From positions 575,457 through 639,456 of the forward strand of contig NZ_VEDF01000001.1 in assembly GCF_007677725.1 (NCBI RefSeq): 64,000 nucleotides of DNA, given 5' to 3'. Shown piece after piece: positions 8,669 through 17,918 of the stretch; the stretch's first letter is position 1; every line of letters starts with the position of its first letter. This DNA comes from Pseudomonas sp. URMO17WK12:I11. Its GTDB lineage: Bacteria > Pseudomonadota > Gammaproteobacteria > Pseudomonadales > Pseudomonadaceae. The translations under genes were made by a program, and so were the position numbers. The notes beneath the pieces were generated by a model. It worked only from the letters and a program-made list of their open reading frames with translations. It did no database searches and had not been told where the DNA came from.

Positions 8669-9766
8669 TCAGGACAGGCTGGAAAGGTAGTCGTCGAAAC
8701 CGAACTCACGGACCACCTCGACGCTGCCGTCGAGTTGTTTGACCGCGATCGACGGCATCTTCAGACCGTTGAACCAGTTTTTCTTGACCATCGTGTAACC
8801 GGCCGTGTCGATGAACGACAGGCGGTCGCCAATGGCCAGCGGGCGCTCGAATTGATACTCGCCGAAGATGTCACCGGCCAGGCACGATTTGCCGCAGACC
8901 ATGTAGGTGTGCTCACCGTCGTTGGGCGCCATCTTGGCGTTGAGGCGGTAGATCAGCAGGTCGAGCAGGTGCGCCTCGATGGAGCTGTCGACCACCGCCA
9001 GGTGTTTGCCGTTGTACAGGGTGTCGAGCACGGTCACTTCCAGCGAAGCGCTGTTGGTGATGGCGGCTTCGCCCGGTTCCAGGTAGACCTGCACGCCATA
9101 GCGCTCGGAGAACGCCTTGAGGCGGGCGCAGAAAGCATCCAGGGCGTAGCCTTCGCCGGTGAAGTGGATACCCCCACCCAGGCTTACCCACTCGACCTGG
9201 TGCAGCAGGTGGCCAAAGCGCTCTTCGATGTGCGTGAGCATCTTGTCGAACAGGCTGAAATCACCGTTCTCGCAATTGTTATGGAACATGAAGCCGGAAA
9301 TCTGCGAAATCACCTGCTCGATCTGCGCCGGGTCCCATTCGCCGAGGCGGCTGAACGGGCGCGCCGGGTCGGCCAGCAGGTAGTCGGAACTGCTCACCTG
9401 CGGGTTGACGCGCAAGCCGCGCACCTTGCCTTCGGACTGTTCGGCAAAACGCTGCAGTTGGCCGATCGAGTTGAAGATGATCTTGTCGCAGTTCTCGAGC
9501 ATCTCATCGATTTCGTCATCGGCCCAGGCCACGCTGTAGGCGTGGGTTTCGCCGGCGAATTTCTGCCGGCCGAGCTTGAGTTCGAACAGCGACGAGGACG
9601 TCGTGCCATCCATGTACTGCTGCATCAGGTCGAACACCGACCAGGTAGCGAAGCACTTGAGCGCGAGCAGCGCCTTGGCACCGGAGTGTTCACGCACGTA
9701 GGCGATCTTCTCCATGTTGCTCAGCAGCTTGGTTTTGTCGATGAGGTAGTACGGCGTCTTGATCAT
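8669..9766 (-). CDS. nspC: Carboxynorspermidine/carboxyspermidine decarboxylase
   Basis: A 365-aa PLP-dependent fold-III (alanine-racemase-like) decarboxylase that turns carboxy(nor)spermidine into the triamine. The PLP lysine lies in ALLALKCFATW. The glycine-rich phosphate loop is VSLGGGIHFTGEG. The second-subunit Cys/Asp region is MVCGKSCLAGDIFGEY. The length is typical. It is first of the operon; the start ATG follows GGGGGCCTTTAA, a weak SD. The 194-base gap upstream separates it from the divergent DUF2945 gene and should hold both promoters, though I see no clear operator. Confidence 0.92.
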   Translation of the reverse strand: MIKTPYYLIDKTKLLSNMEKIAYVREHSGAKALLALKCFATWSVFDLMQQYMDGTTSSSLFELKLGRQKFAGETHAYSVAWADDEIDEMLENCDKIIFNSIGQLQRFAEQSEGKVRGLRVNPQVSSSDYLLADPARPFSRLGEWDPAQIEQVISQISGFMFHNNCENGDFSLFDKMLTHIEERFGHLLHQVEWVSLGGGIHFTGEGYALDAFCARLKAFSERYGVQVYLEPGEAAITNSASLEVTVLDTLYNGKHLAVVDSSIEAHLLDLLIYRLNAKMAPNDGEHTYMVCGKSCLAGDIFGEYQFERPLAIGDRLSFIDTAGYTMVKKNWFNGLKMPSIAVKQLDGSVEVVREFGFDDYLSSLS

Positions 9767-9960
9767 TTAAAGGCCCCCGGCCAGGCCGGCCAAAAAAAAG
9801 ACCCGCATTGTGCCTTCACTGGCCGCAGATCGAAAGGGCGGGATGCGCATTTCGTCTGCACGCGTGCACGTCGAGTGAATTAATCGGATGAGTACGGGTT
9901 CAGTAGATCAAGACAGTATGAACATCGTAATCATCTGCCCACCGATAACTGGAGAATTCG

Positions 9961-10170
9961 ATGAGCCACACGTTCAAGCGCGGTGACCACGTACGGTGGA
10001 ATTCCGAGGCCGGCATGATTGACGGCAAAGTGGTCAAGGTTCACACCGAGGATGTGGAATTTCTCGGGCGGCAGCGGCATTGCTCGAAGGACGAGCCGCA
10101 GTACGAGGTCAAGAGCGACAAGACCGGTCACCTGGCCATGCACAAGGAAGAGGCCTTGCACAAAGCCTGA
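9961..10170 (+). CDS. DUF2945 / HVA1-type small protein
   Basis: A 69-aa protein with the family's short beta-barrel (Tudor-like) pattern: FKRGDHVRWNSEAGMIDGKVVKVHT at the start and EPQYEVKSDKTGHLAMHKEEAL at the end. The start follows TGGAGAATTCG. It is monocistronic, ending before a strong terminator. The function of the bacterial family is unknown; it is often annotated after a fungal hypervirulence-associated protein, which says little about its role here. Confidence 0.85.
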   Translation: MSHTFKRGDHVRWNSEAGMIDGKVVKVHTEDVEFLGRQRHCSKDEPQYEVKSDKTGHLAMHKEEALHKA

Positions 10171-10205
10171 GGCGCATGGCGAACGATCTGCGTTGGTGCT
10201 CTCTT

Positions 10206-10230
10206 GCCCGTGTCCGTCACGGGCTTTTTT
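10206..10230 (+). terminator. Rho-independent terminator of the DUF2945 gene
   Basis: The 7-bp stem GCCCGTG / CACGGGC has a 5-nt loop and is followed directly by six T. It sits 36 bases beyond the stop codon. Confidence 0.9.
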
Positions 10231-10257
10231 ATTCAGGCTGACAACGAGTGAACACTG

Positions 10258-10716
10258 ATGAGAATTGGCGTTATTGCCGACACCCATGGACTGATGCGCC
10301 CTGAGGCGCTCGAGGCACTGCGCGGCTGCGCGTTGATCGTGCATGCCGGGGATATCGGCAAGCCCCAGGTACTCGATGCACTCGGCGCGCTTGCGCCAGT
10401 GCAGGTGATCCGCGGCAACAACGATGTGAAGCTGCCGTGGGCCGCAGGCATTGCCGATGAGCTGCGCTTGGACCTTGGCGGTCATCCGACGTTGCTGGTG
10501 CACGATATCGCCGATGTGCCCGCAGTGCTGGACGACGCACTGAAAATGGTGATTACCGGGCATTCGCACAAGCCGCTGATCCAGTGGCGTGACTCGCGCT
10601 TGTTCCTCAACCCTGGCAGTGCCGGGCCACGGCGCTTCAAGTTGCCGGTGACGGTGGCGATCATCGAAGTAACTGGGCAGGGGCTGGCACCGCGCATCGT
10701 GCCCCTGCTGGCGTGA
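10258..10716 (+). CDS. YfcE/MJ0936-type metallophosphoesterase
   Basis: A 152-aa calcineurin-like phosphoesterase. All metal-binding blocks are visible: GVIADTHG (Asp8, His10), VHAGDIGK, IRGNNDVK, the histidine in LLVHDIAD, and TGHSHKPL. Members are small cytoplasmic phosphodiesterases or phosphatases with loosely defined substrates. It starts just after the preceding gene's terminator and ends 18 bases before a convergent gene, so it is monocistronic. Confidence 0.88.
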   Translation: MRIGVIADTHGLMRPEALEALRGCALIVHAGDIGKPQVLDALGALAPVQVIRGNNDVKLPWAAGIADELRLDLGGHPTLLVHDIADVPAVLDDALKMVITGHSHKPLIQWRDSRLFLNPGSAGPRRFKLPVTVAIIEVTGQGLAPRIVPLLA

Positions 10717-10734
10717 GCCCGTGGCGGTGTGCCC

Positions 10735-11652
10735 CTATTGGGCAGTGGCCAACCAGGTATCGATCTGTTCGAGCGTCGCCGTGGCGCCGCCGCACACCAC
10801 CACCAGCACATTACGGTAATCGGCCAGCGCCTGAGCATCGGCGGCCAGTGCCAGCGCAGCCCCGCAGGCCGGTTCGACCAACACCCGGTGATCGTCGAGA
10901 AAACGCTTGCACGCCAGCAGCGCGGCCTTGTCGCTGACCCGGTGGCTGTACACGGGATGGCTTTCGACACAGCGCATGGCCTGCTCGGCGACGCGCTTGG
11001 CGCCCAGCGAGGTAGCGACCGAGGCGAGGCGCTCAATTTCCACGGTGTGCCCGGCCTGCATGGCGGCGTGCAGGGAAGCCGCGCCCTCGGTCTCCACCGC
11101 CAGCACCGGCACATCGCTCCAGCCATTGCGCTTGAGGCCTTCGACCACACCGCTGAGCAGCCCACCGCCACCCACCGACAGCACCACCGCATCGGGTTTG
11201 CAGGCGCTGGCAGCGACTTCGTCGATCAGGCTGGCGTGGCCAGCCCACAGCAGCGGGTCATCGAAGGGATGAATGAACGCATCCTCGGCGCCGACCAAGG
11301 TCAACGCCAACTGGTTGGCCTCTTGCCAGGAACTGCCGTGCACCACCACCTCGGCGCCTTCCAGGCGCAACAGCTGCTTGGCCCGCGCCGTGGTGGTTTC
11401 AGGCACCACCACGGTGACCGGCACGCCCAACTGACGCCCCGCGTAAGCTACCGCAAGCCCCGCATTGCCCCCCGATGACGACACGAAATGCCGGACACCG
11501 CGGCCGTGGTGCAGTTCGCAGGCATAGCCTACGCCCCGTAGCTTGAACGAGCCGCACGGCTGCAGGGCATCGAGCTTGAGCCACACGGCGCGGCCTGCAG
11601 CGAGCGAGAGGGGACGGGATTCGAAAAGCGGGGTCTGGATGTGCAGGGTCAT
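10735..11652 (-). CDS. PLP-dependent serine/threonine dehydratase (fold II)
   Basis: A 305-aa catabolic L-serine/L-threonine ammonia-lyase-like enzyme. The PLP lysine is in CGSFKLRG, the substrate loop is SSSGGNAG, and the phosphate-binding glycine loop is SVGGGGLLSG. There is no C-terminal ACT regulatory domain, so it resembles the short SDH/SDSL-type enzymes rather than biosynthetic IlvA. It would give pyruvate or 2-oxobutyrate plus ammonia. It stands alone: the next gene upstream on the same strand is an amidase 93 bases away with its own start signals. Confidence 0.85.
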   Translation of the reverse strand: MTLHIQTPLFESRPLSLAAGRAVWLKLDALQPCGSFKLRGVGYACELHHGRGVRHFVSSSGGNAGLAVAYAGRQLGVPVTVVVPETTTARAKQLLRLEGAEVVVHGSSWQEANQLALTLVGAEDAFIHPFDDPLLWAGHASLIDEVAASACKPDAVVLSVGGGGLLSGVVEGLKRNGWSDVPVLAVETEGAASLHAAMQAGHTVEIERLASVATSLGAKRVAEQAMRCVESHPVYSHRVSDKAALLACKRFLDDHRVLVEPACGAALALAADAQALADYRNVLVVVCGGATATLEQIDTWLATAQ

Positions 11653-11745
11653 GACAGCCTTCTAATGCGACGCATCTATAAATGTAGAAGGCAGTCATAC
11701 CCGTTTCGCCCCGCGCCGGCAAGTCGGCGCGCAGGGCGACGCGCG

Positions 11746-13449
11746 TCAGCTCAGGGGTGGGGTACGGGGCGGGACCTGGCGGCGCGAGCCGGTGGCTTCG
11801 AAGGCGGCGCCGAAGCTGAGCAGGGCGTTGTCGCTGTAGGCTTTGCCGGCGAAGGTCAGGCCCACCGGCATGCCGATGTCGGCCATCACGCCCATGGGTA
11901 CGGTAACGGTCGGCACCCCCAGGTGACGGATGGCCAGGTTGCCATTGGCGACCCATACCCCGTTGCTCCAGGCGATGTCCGCCGAGGCCGGATTGACGTC
12001 GGCGTCAGCCGGCCCCACGTCGGCCACGGTTGGGAACAGCACGGCATCCAGGCCAAGGGCATCCATCCAGTCTTCCAGGTCGATCTTGCGGGTGTGTTCA
12101 AGGCCGCGCAGACCATCGGGTAGCGTGTCGATCTGCTCCCAGGTCTTCAGGCCGCGCTTGGCCATGTTGACGTATTCGTCCATGCCCGCTGCCAGGTCGT
12201 CTTCACGGTTGGGCAGGGTGCCTGGATCATGCGGGAAGATCTGCGGGCCATCGACATCGGCCAGGCGGTTGAGGCGCGGGTCGTCGTTGGCCCGCAGGAA
12301 ATCGTCGAAGGCCCAGCCTGACAGCTCCCACAGCTCATCATGGAGGAATTGCTTGCTGACGATCCCGCGGTTGTAGACGGTCGGCGCGCCCGGGCGGTCG
12401 CCCTCGCAATTGGACACCAGCGGAAAGTCCACTTCCAGTACCTGGGCGCCGGCAGCTTCCAGCGCCTGGCGGGCTTGCTGCCACAGCGCGATGACGCTGT
12501 CGCGGGTGTGGATGCGCTGGCCAGTGGGGCCGCCGATCCCGGGTTTTTCCGAGGTGCCGGCATCGCTGTCGGCGTTGATGTACATGCGTGGCACGCCAAA
12601 GCGCTTGCCCTTCAAGGCGCTGGCGTCGACCGCCAGGTCTAGGTACGAGGCCGGGCGCACCGCCGAGGCGGCCGGAATCGGCACCCAAGGCTGCAGGCGC
12701 CACAGATCGCCACGTGGGTCGGCATCGTCGGCGACCACCACGTCGAGAATTTCCAGCAGATCGGCCATGGTTCTGGCGAACGGCACCACCACGTCCATGG
12801 TGGGCGTCAGCGGCCAGTTCCCGCGTACCGAGATCACCCCGCGCGAAGGGGTGTAGGCGCACAGGCCATTGTTCGAAGCAGGCCCGCGGCCGCTGGACCA
12901 GGTTTCCTCGGCCAAGCCAAAGGCGCTGAAGCTGGCCGCAGTGGCGGTACCGGCGCCGTTCGACGAGCCGGAGGCGAACGGCGCGGTCAGGTAGCGGGCG
13001 TTGTACGGGCTCTCGGCGCGCCCGTACACCCCACGTTGCATGCCGCCGTTGGCCATGGGTGGCATGTTGGTCTTGCCCAGGCACACAGCGCCCGCGGCAC
13101 GCAGGCGTTCGATGGTGAAAGCGTCGCGCTGGGCCACCAGGTCCTTGAAGGCTGGGCTGCCAGAGGCGGCGGTCAGGCCCTGGACCAGGTAGCTGTCCTT
13201 GGCGGTGTAGGGGATGCCATCGAGCGGGCTCAAGGTCTGGCCCTTGGCGCGGCGGGCGTCGGACGCTTCGGCTTCCTTGAGGGCCTCGGGGTTGCGTACC
13301 ACCACGGCGTTCAGCGCAGTGGGCGTGTCCGCGCCATCATAGGCGTCGATGCGGGCCAGGTAGGCCTTGACCAACTCGACTGCGGTAGTGCGGCCGTTTT
13401 CGAGCGCGTCGCGCAGCTCGGCGATGGAAACCTCGGTTACCTCGATCAT
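11746..13449 (-). CDS. Amidase signature family hydrolase
   Basis: A 567-aa amidase-signature enzyme. The Lys/cis-Ser/Ser triad can be placed: Lys in DGIPYTAKDSY, the Ser pair in ASGSSNGAG, and the nucleophile in EETWSSGRGPAS. The usual GGSSGG and TDTGGSIR blocks are unusually diverged, and an acidic central insert (NADSDAGTSEKPGIGGPTG) is present. It probably hydrolyses a small amide or aryl-acylamide; the substrate is unknown. There is no partner transporter or GatB/C gene nearby, so it is not the tRNA amidotransferase subunit. The ATG at 13447-13449 is the first in-frame start. Confidence 0.85.
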   Translation of the reverse strand: MIEVTEVSIAELRDALENGRTTAVELVKAYLARIDAYDGADTPTALNAVVVRNPEALKEAEASDARRAKGQTLSPLDGIPYTAKDSYLVQGLTAASGSPAFKDLVAQRDAFTIERLRAAGAVCLGKTNMPPMANGGMQRGVYGRAESPYNARYLTAPFASGSSNGAGTATAASFSAFGLAEETWSSGRGPASNNGLCAYTPSRGVISVRGNWPLTPTMDVVVPFARTMADLLEILDVVVADDADPRGDLWRLQPWVPIPAASAVRPASYLDLAVDASALKGKRFGVPRMYINADSDAGTSEKPGIGGPTGQRIHTRDSVIALWQQARQALEAAGAQVLEVDFPLVSNCEGDRPGAPTVYNRGIVSKQFLHDELWELSGWAFDDFLRANDDPRLNRLADVDGPQIFPHDPGTLPNREDDLAAGMDEYVNMAKRGLKTWEQIDTLPDGLRGLEHTRKIDLEDWMDALGLDAVLFPTVADVGPADADVNPASADIAWSNGVWVANGNLAIRHLGVPTVTVPMGVMADIGMPVGLTFAGKAYSDNALLSFGAAFEATGSRRQVPPRTPPLS

Positions 13450-13610
13450 GCGTTCACCAAAAATTTGTGCAGGTGGGGGCTAGTGCGCAGGAGTGTACAA
13501 GAAGGGATGGGCACAGGGAGGTTTGCGCCGCAGAAATGGCTGGTTGCAACCAGGCAGTGATGCGCCTTCAGGCAGGCGTCAGGGCCGCGGTGCGACCCTG
13601 TCGAGGCTGG

Positions 13611-14450
13611 CTAGTCGAGGTCCGCTGCGCTATGGCGCTCAGGCACCTGGCTGGCCTCGTCGCCCCACGTGCGGTTGACCCGCGTGCCGCGCTGTACGGC
13701 AGGCCGCTCGGCGATCTCTTGCGCCCAGCGCTGGACGTTCGGGTACTCGTCCACGGCGAGGAACTCGGCGGCGTTGTACAGGTTGCCGCGCACCAATTGG
13801 CCGTACCATGGCCACACGGCGATATCGGCGATGCTGTATTCATCGCCGCCCAGGTAGCGGCTTTCGGCCAGGCGCCGCTCCAGCACATCGAGTTGACGCT
13901 TGGCTTCCATGGTGAAGCGGTTGATGGCGTATTCGATCTTCAGCGGTGCATACACATAGAAGTGACCGAAGCCGCCGCCCAGGTAGGGAGCAGCGCCCAT
14001 CTGCCAGAACAGCCAGTTCAGGCACTCGCTGCGGGCCGCATGGTCCGTGGGCAGGAAGGCGGAGAATTTCTCTGCCAGGTAGAGCAGGATCGAGCCCGAC
14101 TCGAACACCCGCACCGGCGGCTCGACGCTGCGATCGAGCAAGGCAGGGATCTTCGAGTTGGGATTGACGGCGACGAAGCCACTGGAAAACTGATCGCCCT
14201 CACCGATACGGATCAGCCAGGCGTCATATTCGGCGCCGCTGTGACCCAGGGCAAGCAACTCTTCGAGCAAAATAGTGACCTTGACCCCATTGGGCGTGGC
14301 CAGGGAGTACAGCTGCAATGGATGCTCGCCAGTGGGCAACTCTTTATCGTGCGTGGGCCCGGCGACTGGCCGGTTGATGCTGGCGAACTGGCCACCGGCT
14401 GCTGCGTCGTTACGCCAGACCTTGGGCGGTACGTAGGGGGACGTGCTCAT
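13611..14450 (-). CDS. yghU: YghU-type glutathione-dependent disulfide-bond oxidoreductase (GST family)
   Basis: A 279-aa GST of the Nu class. It contains VWRNDAAAGGQFASINRP, a thioredoxin-like N-domain with YSLATPNGVKVTILLEEL, the cis-Pro/GSH site NPNSKIPALLD, and the FESGSILLYLAEK motif. The C-terminal helical domain has EYSIADIAVWPW. YghU enzymes bind two GSH molecules and reduce disulfides and peroxides. The start is set by GAGGAGATCCCTGC; a longer frame to 14555 has no SD and is unlike the family. It is monocistronic. Confidence 0.93.
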   Translation of the reverse strand: MSTSPYVPPKVWRNDAAAGGQFASINRPVAGPTHDKELPTGEHPLQLYSLATPNGVKVTILLEELLALGHSGAEYDAWLIRIGEGDQFSSGFVAVNPNSKIPALLDRSVEPPVRVFESGSILLYLAEKFSAFLPTDHAARSECLNWLFWQMGAAPYLGGGFGHFYVYAPLKIEYAINRFTMEAKRQLDVLERRLAESRYLGGDEYSIADIAVWPWYGQLVRGNLYNAAEFLAVDEYPNVQRWAQEIAERPAVQRGTRVNRTWGDEASQVPERHSAADLD

Positions 14451-14753
14451 GCAGGGATCTCCTCGATAGGCGCGAAAGCGGGCAGGTAAACACCTGGACC
14501 TGCATGTATGCCATGGGTTCGCCAGGCAGCGCAAATGCTTCAAGGGCGCGGGCAAGGGGGCTGTCGGGTGGACGATGACTTTGCCGCACGGGTACAGAAC
14601 GGGGCCATTGCGTTGCGGTCAGAGTGTCTGTCAGTCTTCTTCGGTTCAATCGTTCATGACGTGAGCGAGGGTCCCCCGGTCGCGGCCGAGGTGAGTCATG
14701 GATAAACACGGGCTGGCGCAACAGCGCTCAGCCCATTGAGCAGGTTACAAACC
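14451..14753. other. 303-base gap between divergent genes
   Basis: The gap lies between yghU (minus) and the hybrid kinase (plus) and must contain both promoters. I see no convincing coding sequence, terminator, RNA gene or operator in it. Short frames here have no SD. Confidence 0.4.
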
Positions 14754-16784
14754 GTGAACGAAACAACTTCGGATGATTCGTCCGAAAAACTGCGCCTGGT
14801 GCTCGAAGCCGCCAGCGTCGTAGGGTCCTGGGTATGGGACATTCCCAATGATCGGGTAACGGCAGATGAACGTTTCTCCCGTTCATTTGGCATCCCTGCG
14901 CAAAAGTGCGAGGCGGGCATTCCGATTGCCGAGGCCTTCGCGTCGATTTATCCAGAGGATCGCGAGCGGGTATCCAGGGACATCGAAGACGCCATGGCGC
15001 GCGGCGGCGCGTTTCGCTGTGAGTACCGGGTGCGCAACGATGATGGCCAGTATCATTGGATCGAAGCCACCGGGCATGCCCAGCTCGATGCCCAGGGGCA
15101 TCCGGTGCGCTTCCCCGGCGTGCTCGTGGACATCGAATCGCGACGCGCCGCCGAAGCCGAACGCGACCGCGTTTCGGCCCTGTTGCGCTCGTTCACCGCT
15201 GCCGTGCCGGGGGTGGTCTATGCCAAGGATCTCGAGGGCCGGATGCTCATCGCCAACCACGGCGCCACCGAGCTGATCGGCAAGCCGCCCGAGTTCTATC
15301 TGGGCAAGACCGACCTTGAATTTCTGGAAGACAAAGGTCAGGCCCGGCAAGTGATGCAAACCGACCAGGAGGTCATGCGCGGCGGCAGGACCGTGCAGAT
15401 CGAAGAGCGCGTCGACCTGCCTGACGGCTCCGAGCGCACCTGGCTTTCGGTCAAGGCGCCCCTGCTCGATGAGCACGGCAATGTGATCGGCCTGATCGGC
15501 TCATCGATCGACGTGTCGGGACGCAAAGCGGCAGAAGCGGCGCTCCTGGAGCTGAACCGCACCCTGGAAAAACGCGTCAGCGAAGCGGTCGCCGAACGTG
15601 AAGCGGCGCAGGAAGCGCTGCGCCAATCGCAGAAGATGGAAGCTATCGGGCAACTCTCCGGCGGCATCGCCCACGACTTCAATAACCTGCTGGCCGGCAT
15701 CACCGGCAGCCTGGAGCTGGCCAAGCTGCGCGGCCAGCAAGGGCGCACGGCCGATGTCGAACGCTACCTGGGCGTCGCGCATCGCGCGGCCAAGAAGGCC
15801 GCCGCGTTGACCCACCGTTTGCTGGCGTTTTCCCGGCGTCAGCCGCTGCAGCCGGCGCCCACGGATGTCAACGCCTTGATCGGCGGCCTGGAAGATCTCA
15901 TTCGGCGCACGGTCGGTCCGGCGATCGCGCTGAAGGTCGACCTGGGGGCGCAGCTTTCGACGTGCCTGGTCGACCCCGCCCAAGTCGAAAATTCACTGCT
16001 CAACCTCTGCATCAATGCGCGTGATGCCGTGGGCAAGGCCCAGGGCACCATCAGCATCACCACCCGCAACGAAACGCTCGAGCAAGGGCCGGGCCTGGAT
16101 GCTGAGCTTGCGCCAGGCGCCTACGTGACCATTTGCGTGGCTGACGATGGCATGGGCATGTCGGCAGATACCCTGGCCAAGGCCTGCGAGCCGTTTTTCA
16201 CCACCAAGTCCATCGGCGAAGGCACAGGCCTTGGCCTGTCGATGGTCTACGGCTTTGCCAAGCAGTCTGGCGGGCAGGTGAGGATCACTTCGCAGCAGGG
16301 GCAGGGCACGCAGGTTCATATCTCCCTGCCCAGTCAGTCGTGCCAGGCGCACGTCGTCGTCCGCGAGCCGAGCGATCATGATTTCACCCGCCAATGGGCA
16401 GAACGCACGGTGCTGGTCGTCGATGATGAACCGTCGGTTCGCCTGTTCGCCAGTGAGGTGCTCAGTGGCTTGGGCTTCACGGTGATCGAGGCGAACGACA
16501 GCCAGGCTGGCTTGCAGTTGCTGACATCCGACACGCCGATTGACCTGCTGGTGACTGACATTGGCCTGCCGGGCGGCATAAACGGCCGGCAGATGGCCGA
16601 TCACGGGCGCCAATCGCGTGCCGATCTGCCGGTGATCTTCATGACCGGCTACGCGAACCCATCGATGTTCGAGGGCGAGGCCTGGCGTGAGTCAGCGGCA
16701 GTGCTGGTCAAGCCCTTTGCCATGGACGATCTGATCGCTCAGGTCCACGCGCTGCTGGGCGCGGCCAGCCGGCCGCTGGAATGA
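14754..16784 (+). CDS. Hybrid sensor histidine kinase (PAS-PAS-HisKA-HATPase-REC)
   Basis: A 676-aa soluble hybrid kinase. PAS/PAC 1 lies about 15-130 ([21 protein letters not shown], ending [12 protein letters not shown]). PAS/PAC 2 lies about 140-255. A coiled linker leads to HisKA with phospho-His307 in [11 protein letters not shown]. HATPase_c follows with N-box [15 protein letters not shown] and [13 protein letters not shown]. The receiver carries its acidic pair in VVDDEP and its phospho-Asp in [11 protein letters not shown]. There is no membrane segment, so it senses a cytoplasmic signal. GTG at 14754 is preferred (GAGCAGG 9 bases upstream) over TTG at 14736. No cognate regulator gene is adjacent. 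Confidence 0.9.
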   Translation: MNETTSDDSSEKLRLVLEAASVVGSWVWDIPNDRVTADERFSRSFGIPAQKCEAGIPIAEAFASIYPEDRERVSRDIEDAMARGGAFRCEYRVRNDDGQYHWIEATGHAQLDAQGHPVRFPGVLVDIESRRAAEAERDRVSALLRSFTAAVPGVVYAKDLEGRMLIANHGATELIGKPPEFYLGKTDLEFLEDKGQARQVMQTDQEVMRGGRTVQIEERVDLPDGSERTWLSVKAPLLDEHGNVIGLIGSSIDVSGRKAAEAALLELNRTLEKRVSEAVAEREAAQEALRQSQKMEAIGQLSGGIAHDFNNLLAGITGSLELAKLRGQQGRTADVERYLGVAHRAAKKAAALTHRLLAFSRRQPLQPAPTDVNALIGGLEDLIRRTVGPAIALKVDLGAQLSTCLVDPAQVENSLLNLCINARDAVGKAQGTISITTRNETLEQGPGLDAELAPGAYVTICVADDGMGMSADTLAKACEPFFTTKSIGEGTGLGLSMVYGFAKQSGGQVRITSQQGQGTQVHISLPSQSCQAHVVVREPSDHDFTRQWAERTVLVVDDEPSVRLFASEVLSGLGFTVIEANDSQAGLQLLTSDTPIDLLVTDIGLPGGINGRQMADHGRQSRADLPVIFMTGYANPSMFEGEAWRESAAVLVKPFAMDDLIAQVHALLGAASRPLE

Positions 16785-16922
16785 GGGCCAGCGGACGCTT
16801 TGGAGTTTAGCCACTCAAGCATTCTGTGCTCGGCCGCCTGGGCTGAAGCGAGGCGACAGCGATCGCAGTCGATCTGTTGCGCAAGGGTTGCCGGCAACTG
16901 TGCTGGTCGCTTGCTGGGAAAT

Positions 16923-16966
16923 TTCCTTATGCTGTTACGAAATATGTCTAGAACTCGCATAAGGAA
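16923..16966 (+). promoter_or_regulatory. 10-bp perfect inverted repeat overlapping the exporter's ribosome-binding site
   Basis: TTCCTTATGC (16923-16932) and GCATAAGGAA (16957-16966) are exact complements separated by 24 bases. The 3' arm contains the SD AAGGAA of the EamA gene. It could be a repressor operator, or an RNA stem that hides the SD if transcription starts upstream. Confidence 0.5.
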
Positions 16967-16972
16967 CGCCCA

Positions 16973-17860
16973 ATGCCGCTCAAGGACCTGCTGATCGCCC
17001 TGGTGGTGATCATCGCCTGGGGAGTCAACTTCGTGGTCATCAAGGTTGGCCTCGATGGCTTGCCACCTATGTTGTTGGGGGCATTGCGCTTCGTGCTGGT
17101 GGCGTTTCCGGCGGTGCTGTTGATCAAACGGCCGAAGCTGCCTTGGCGCTGGCTGATTGCCTATGGGGCGACCATTTCGCTTGGCCAGTTCGCCTTCCTG
17201 TTTCAAGCCATGTACAGCGGCATGCCGCCGGGTCTCGCCTCGCTGGTGCTGCAATCCCAGGCATTCTTCACCCTCGGCTTCGCTGCGCTGTTCCTTGGCG
17301 AGCGCCTGCGTGCAGCCAGCGTCGTCGGCCTGCTGATCGCCGCCAGCGGCCTCGCGGTAATCGGCAGCGAGGACAGCAGTCACGTACCCATGCTGGCGTT
17401 GCTGTTGACGCTGTGCGGCGGTGCCATGTGGGGCATGGGCAACATCATCACCCGGCGCTTCGGCTCGGTGGACCTGGTGGCATTGGTGATCTGGGGTGGA
17501 TTGATCCCGCCATTGCCGTTTCTGGCCCTGTCCTGGTGGCTTGAAGGTCCGCAGCGCATCGGCCACGCGCTGCTGAATATCAGCTGGAGCTCGGTACTGG
17601 CCCTGGCCTACCTGGCGTTCGTCGCCACCATGCTCGGTTATAGCCTGTGGAGCAAGCTGCTGTCGCGCCACCCAGCAGGCAAGGTCGCGCCGTTCTCACT
17701 GTTGGTGCCGGTCATCGGCCTGAGTTCATCGGCCTGGCTACTCGGCGAGCGGCTGACCGCAGCCCAGGGCTGGGGGGCCTTGCTGGTGATGCTCGGCCTG
17801 CTGGTCAATGTCTTCGGGCCGATGCTGGGGCGGCGCTTGCGCGCGGCGAGTGCGCACTGA
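16973..17860 (+). CDS. EamA/DMT-family transporter (YdeD-like metabolite exporter)
   Basis: A 295-aa inner-membrane protein with ten predicted helices in two EamA repeats; the second repeat begins near ALLLTLCGGAMWGMGNII. The repeat ends VFLGERL-like (FLGERLRAA and LLGERLTAA) are typical. Relatives such as E. coli EamA export O-acetylserine or cysteine; the substrate here is not known. The SD AAGGAA lies within a 10-bp inverted repeat, suggesting control. The 188-base gap upstream holds this element; otherwise I see nothing in it. Confidence 0.88.
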   Translation: MPLKDLLIALVVIIAWGVNFVVIKVGLDGLPPMLLGALRFVLVAFPAVLLIKRPKLPWRWLIAYGATISLGQFAFLFQAMYSGMPPGLASLVLQSQAFFTLGFAALFLGERLRAASVVGLLIAASGLAVIGSEDSSHVPMLALLLTLCGGAMWGMGNIITRRFGSVDLVALVIWGGLIPPLPFLALSWWLEGPQRIGHALLNISWSSVLALAYLAFVATMLGYSLWSKLLSRHPAGKVAPFSLLVPVIGLSSSAWLLGERLTAAQGWGALLVMLGLLVNVFGPMLGRRLRAASAH

Positions 17861-17918
17861 TCGGCCCTGGGCTTTTTGCTAGACTCGGTCGTCTTTCGCC
17901 TAGCCCAGGGAGCATCCC

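Noticed and set aside
14508..14705. Short plus-strand frame before the hybrid kinase
   Set aside because: No SD, no conserved features, and poor codon use.
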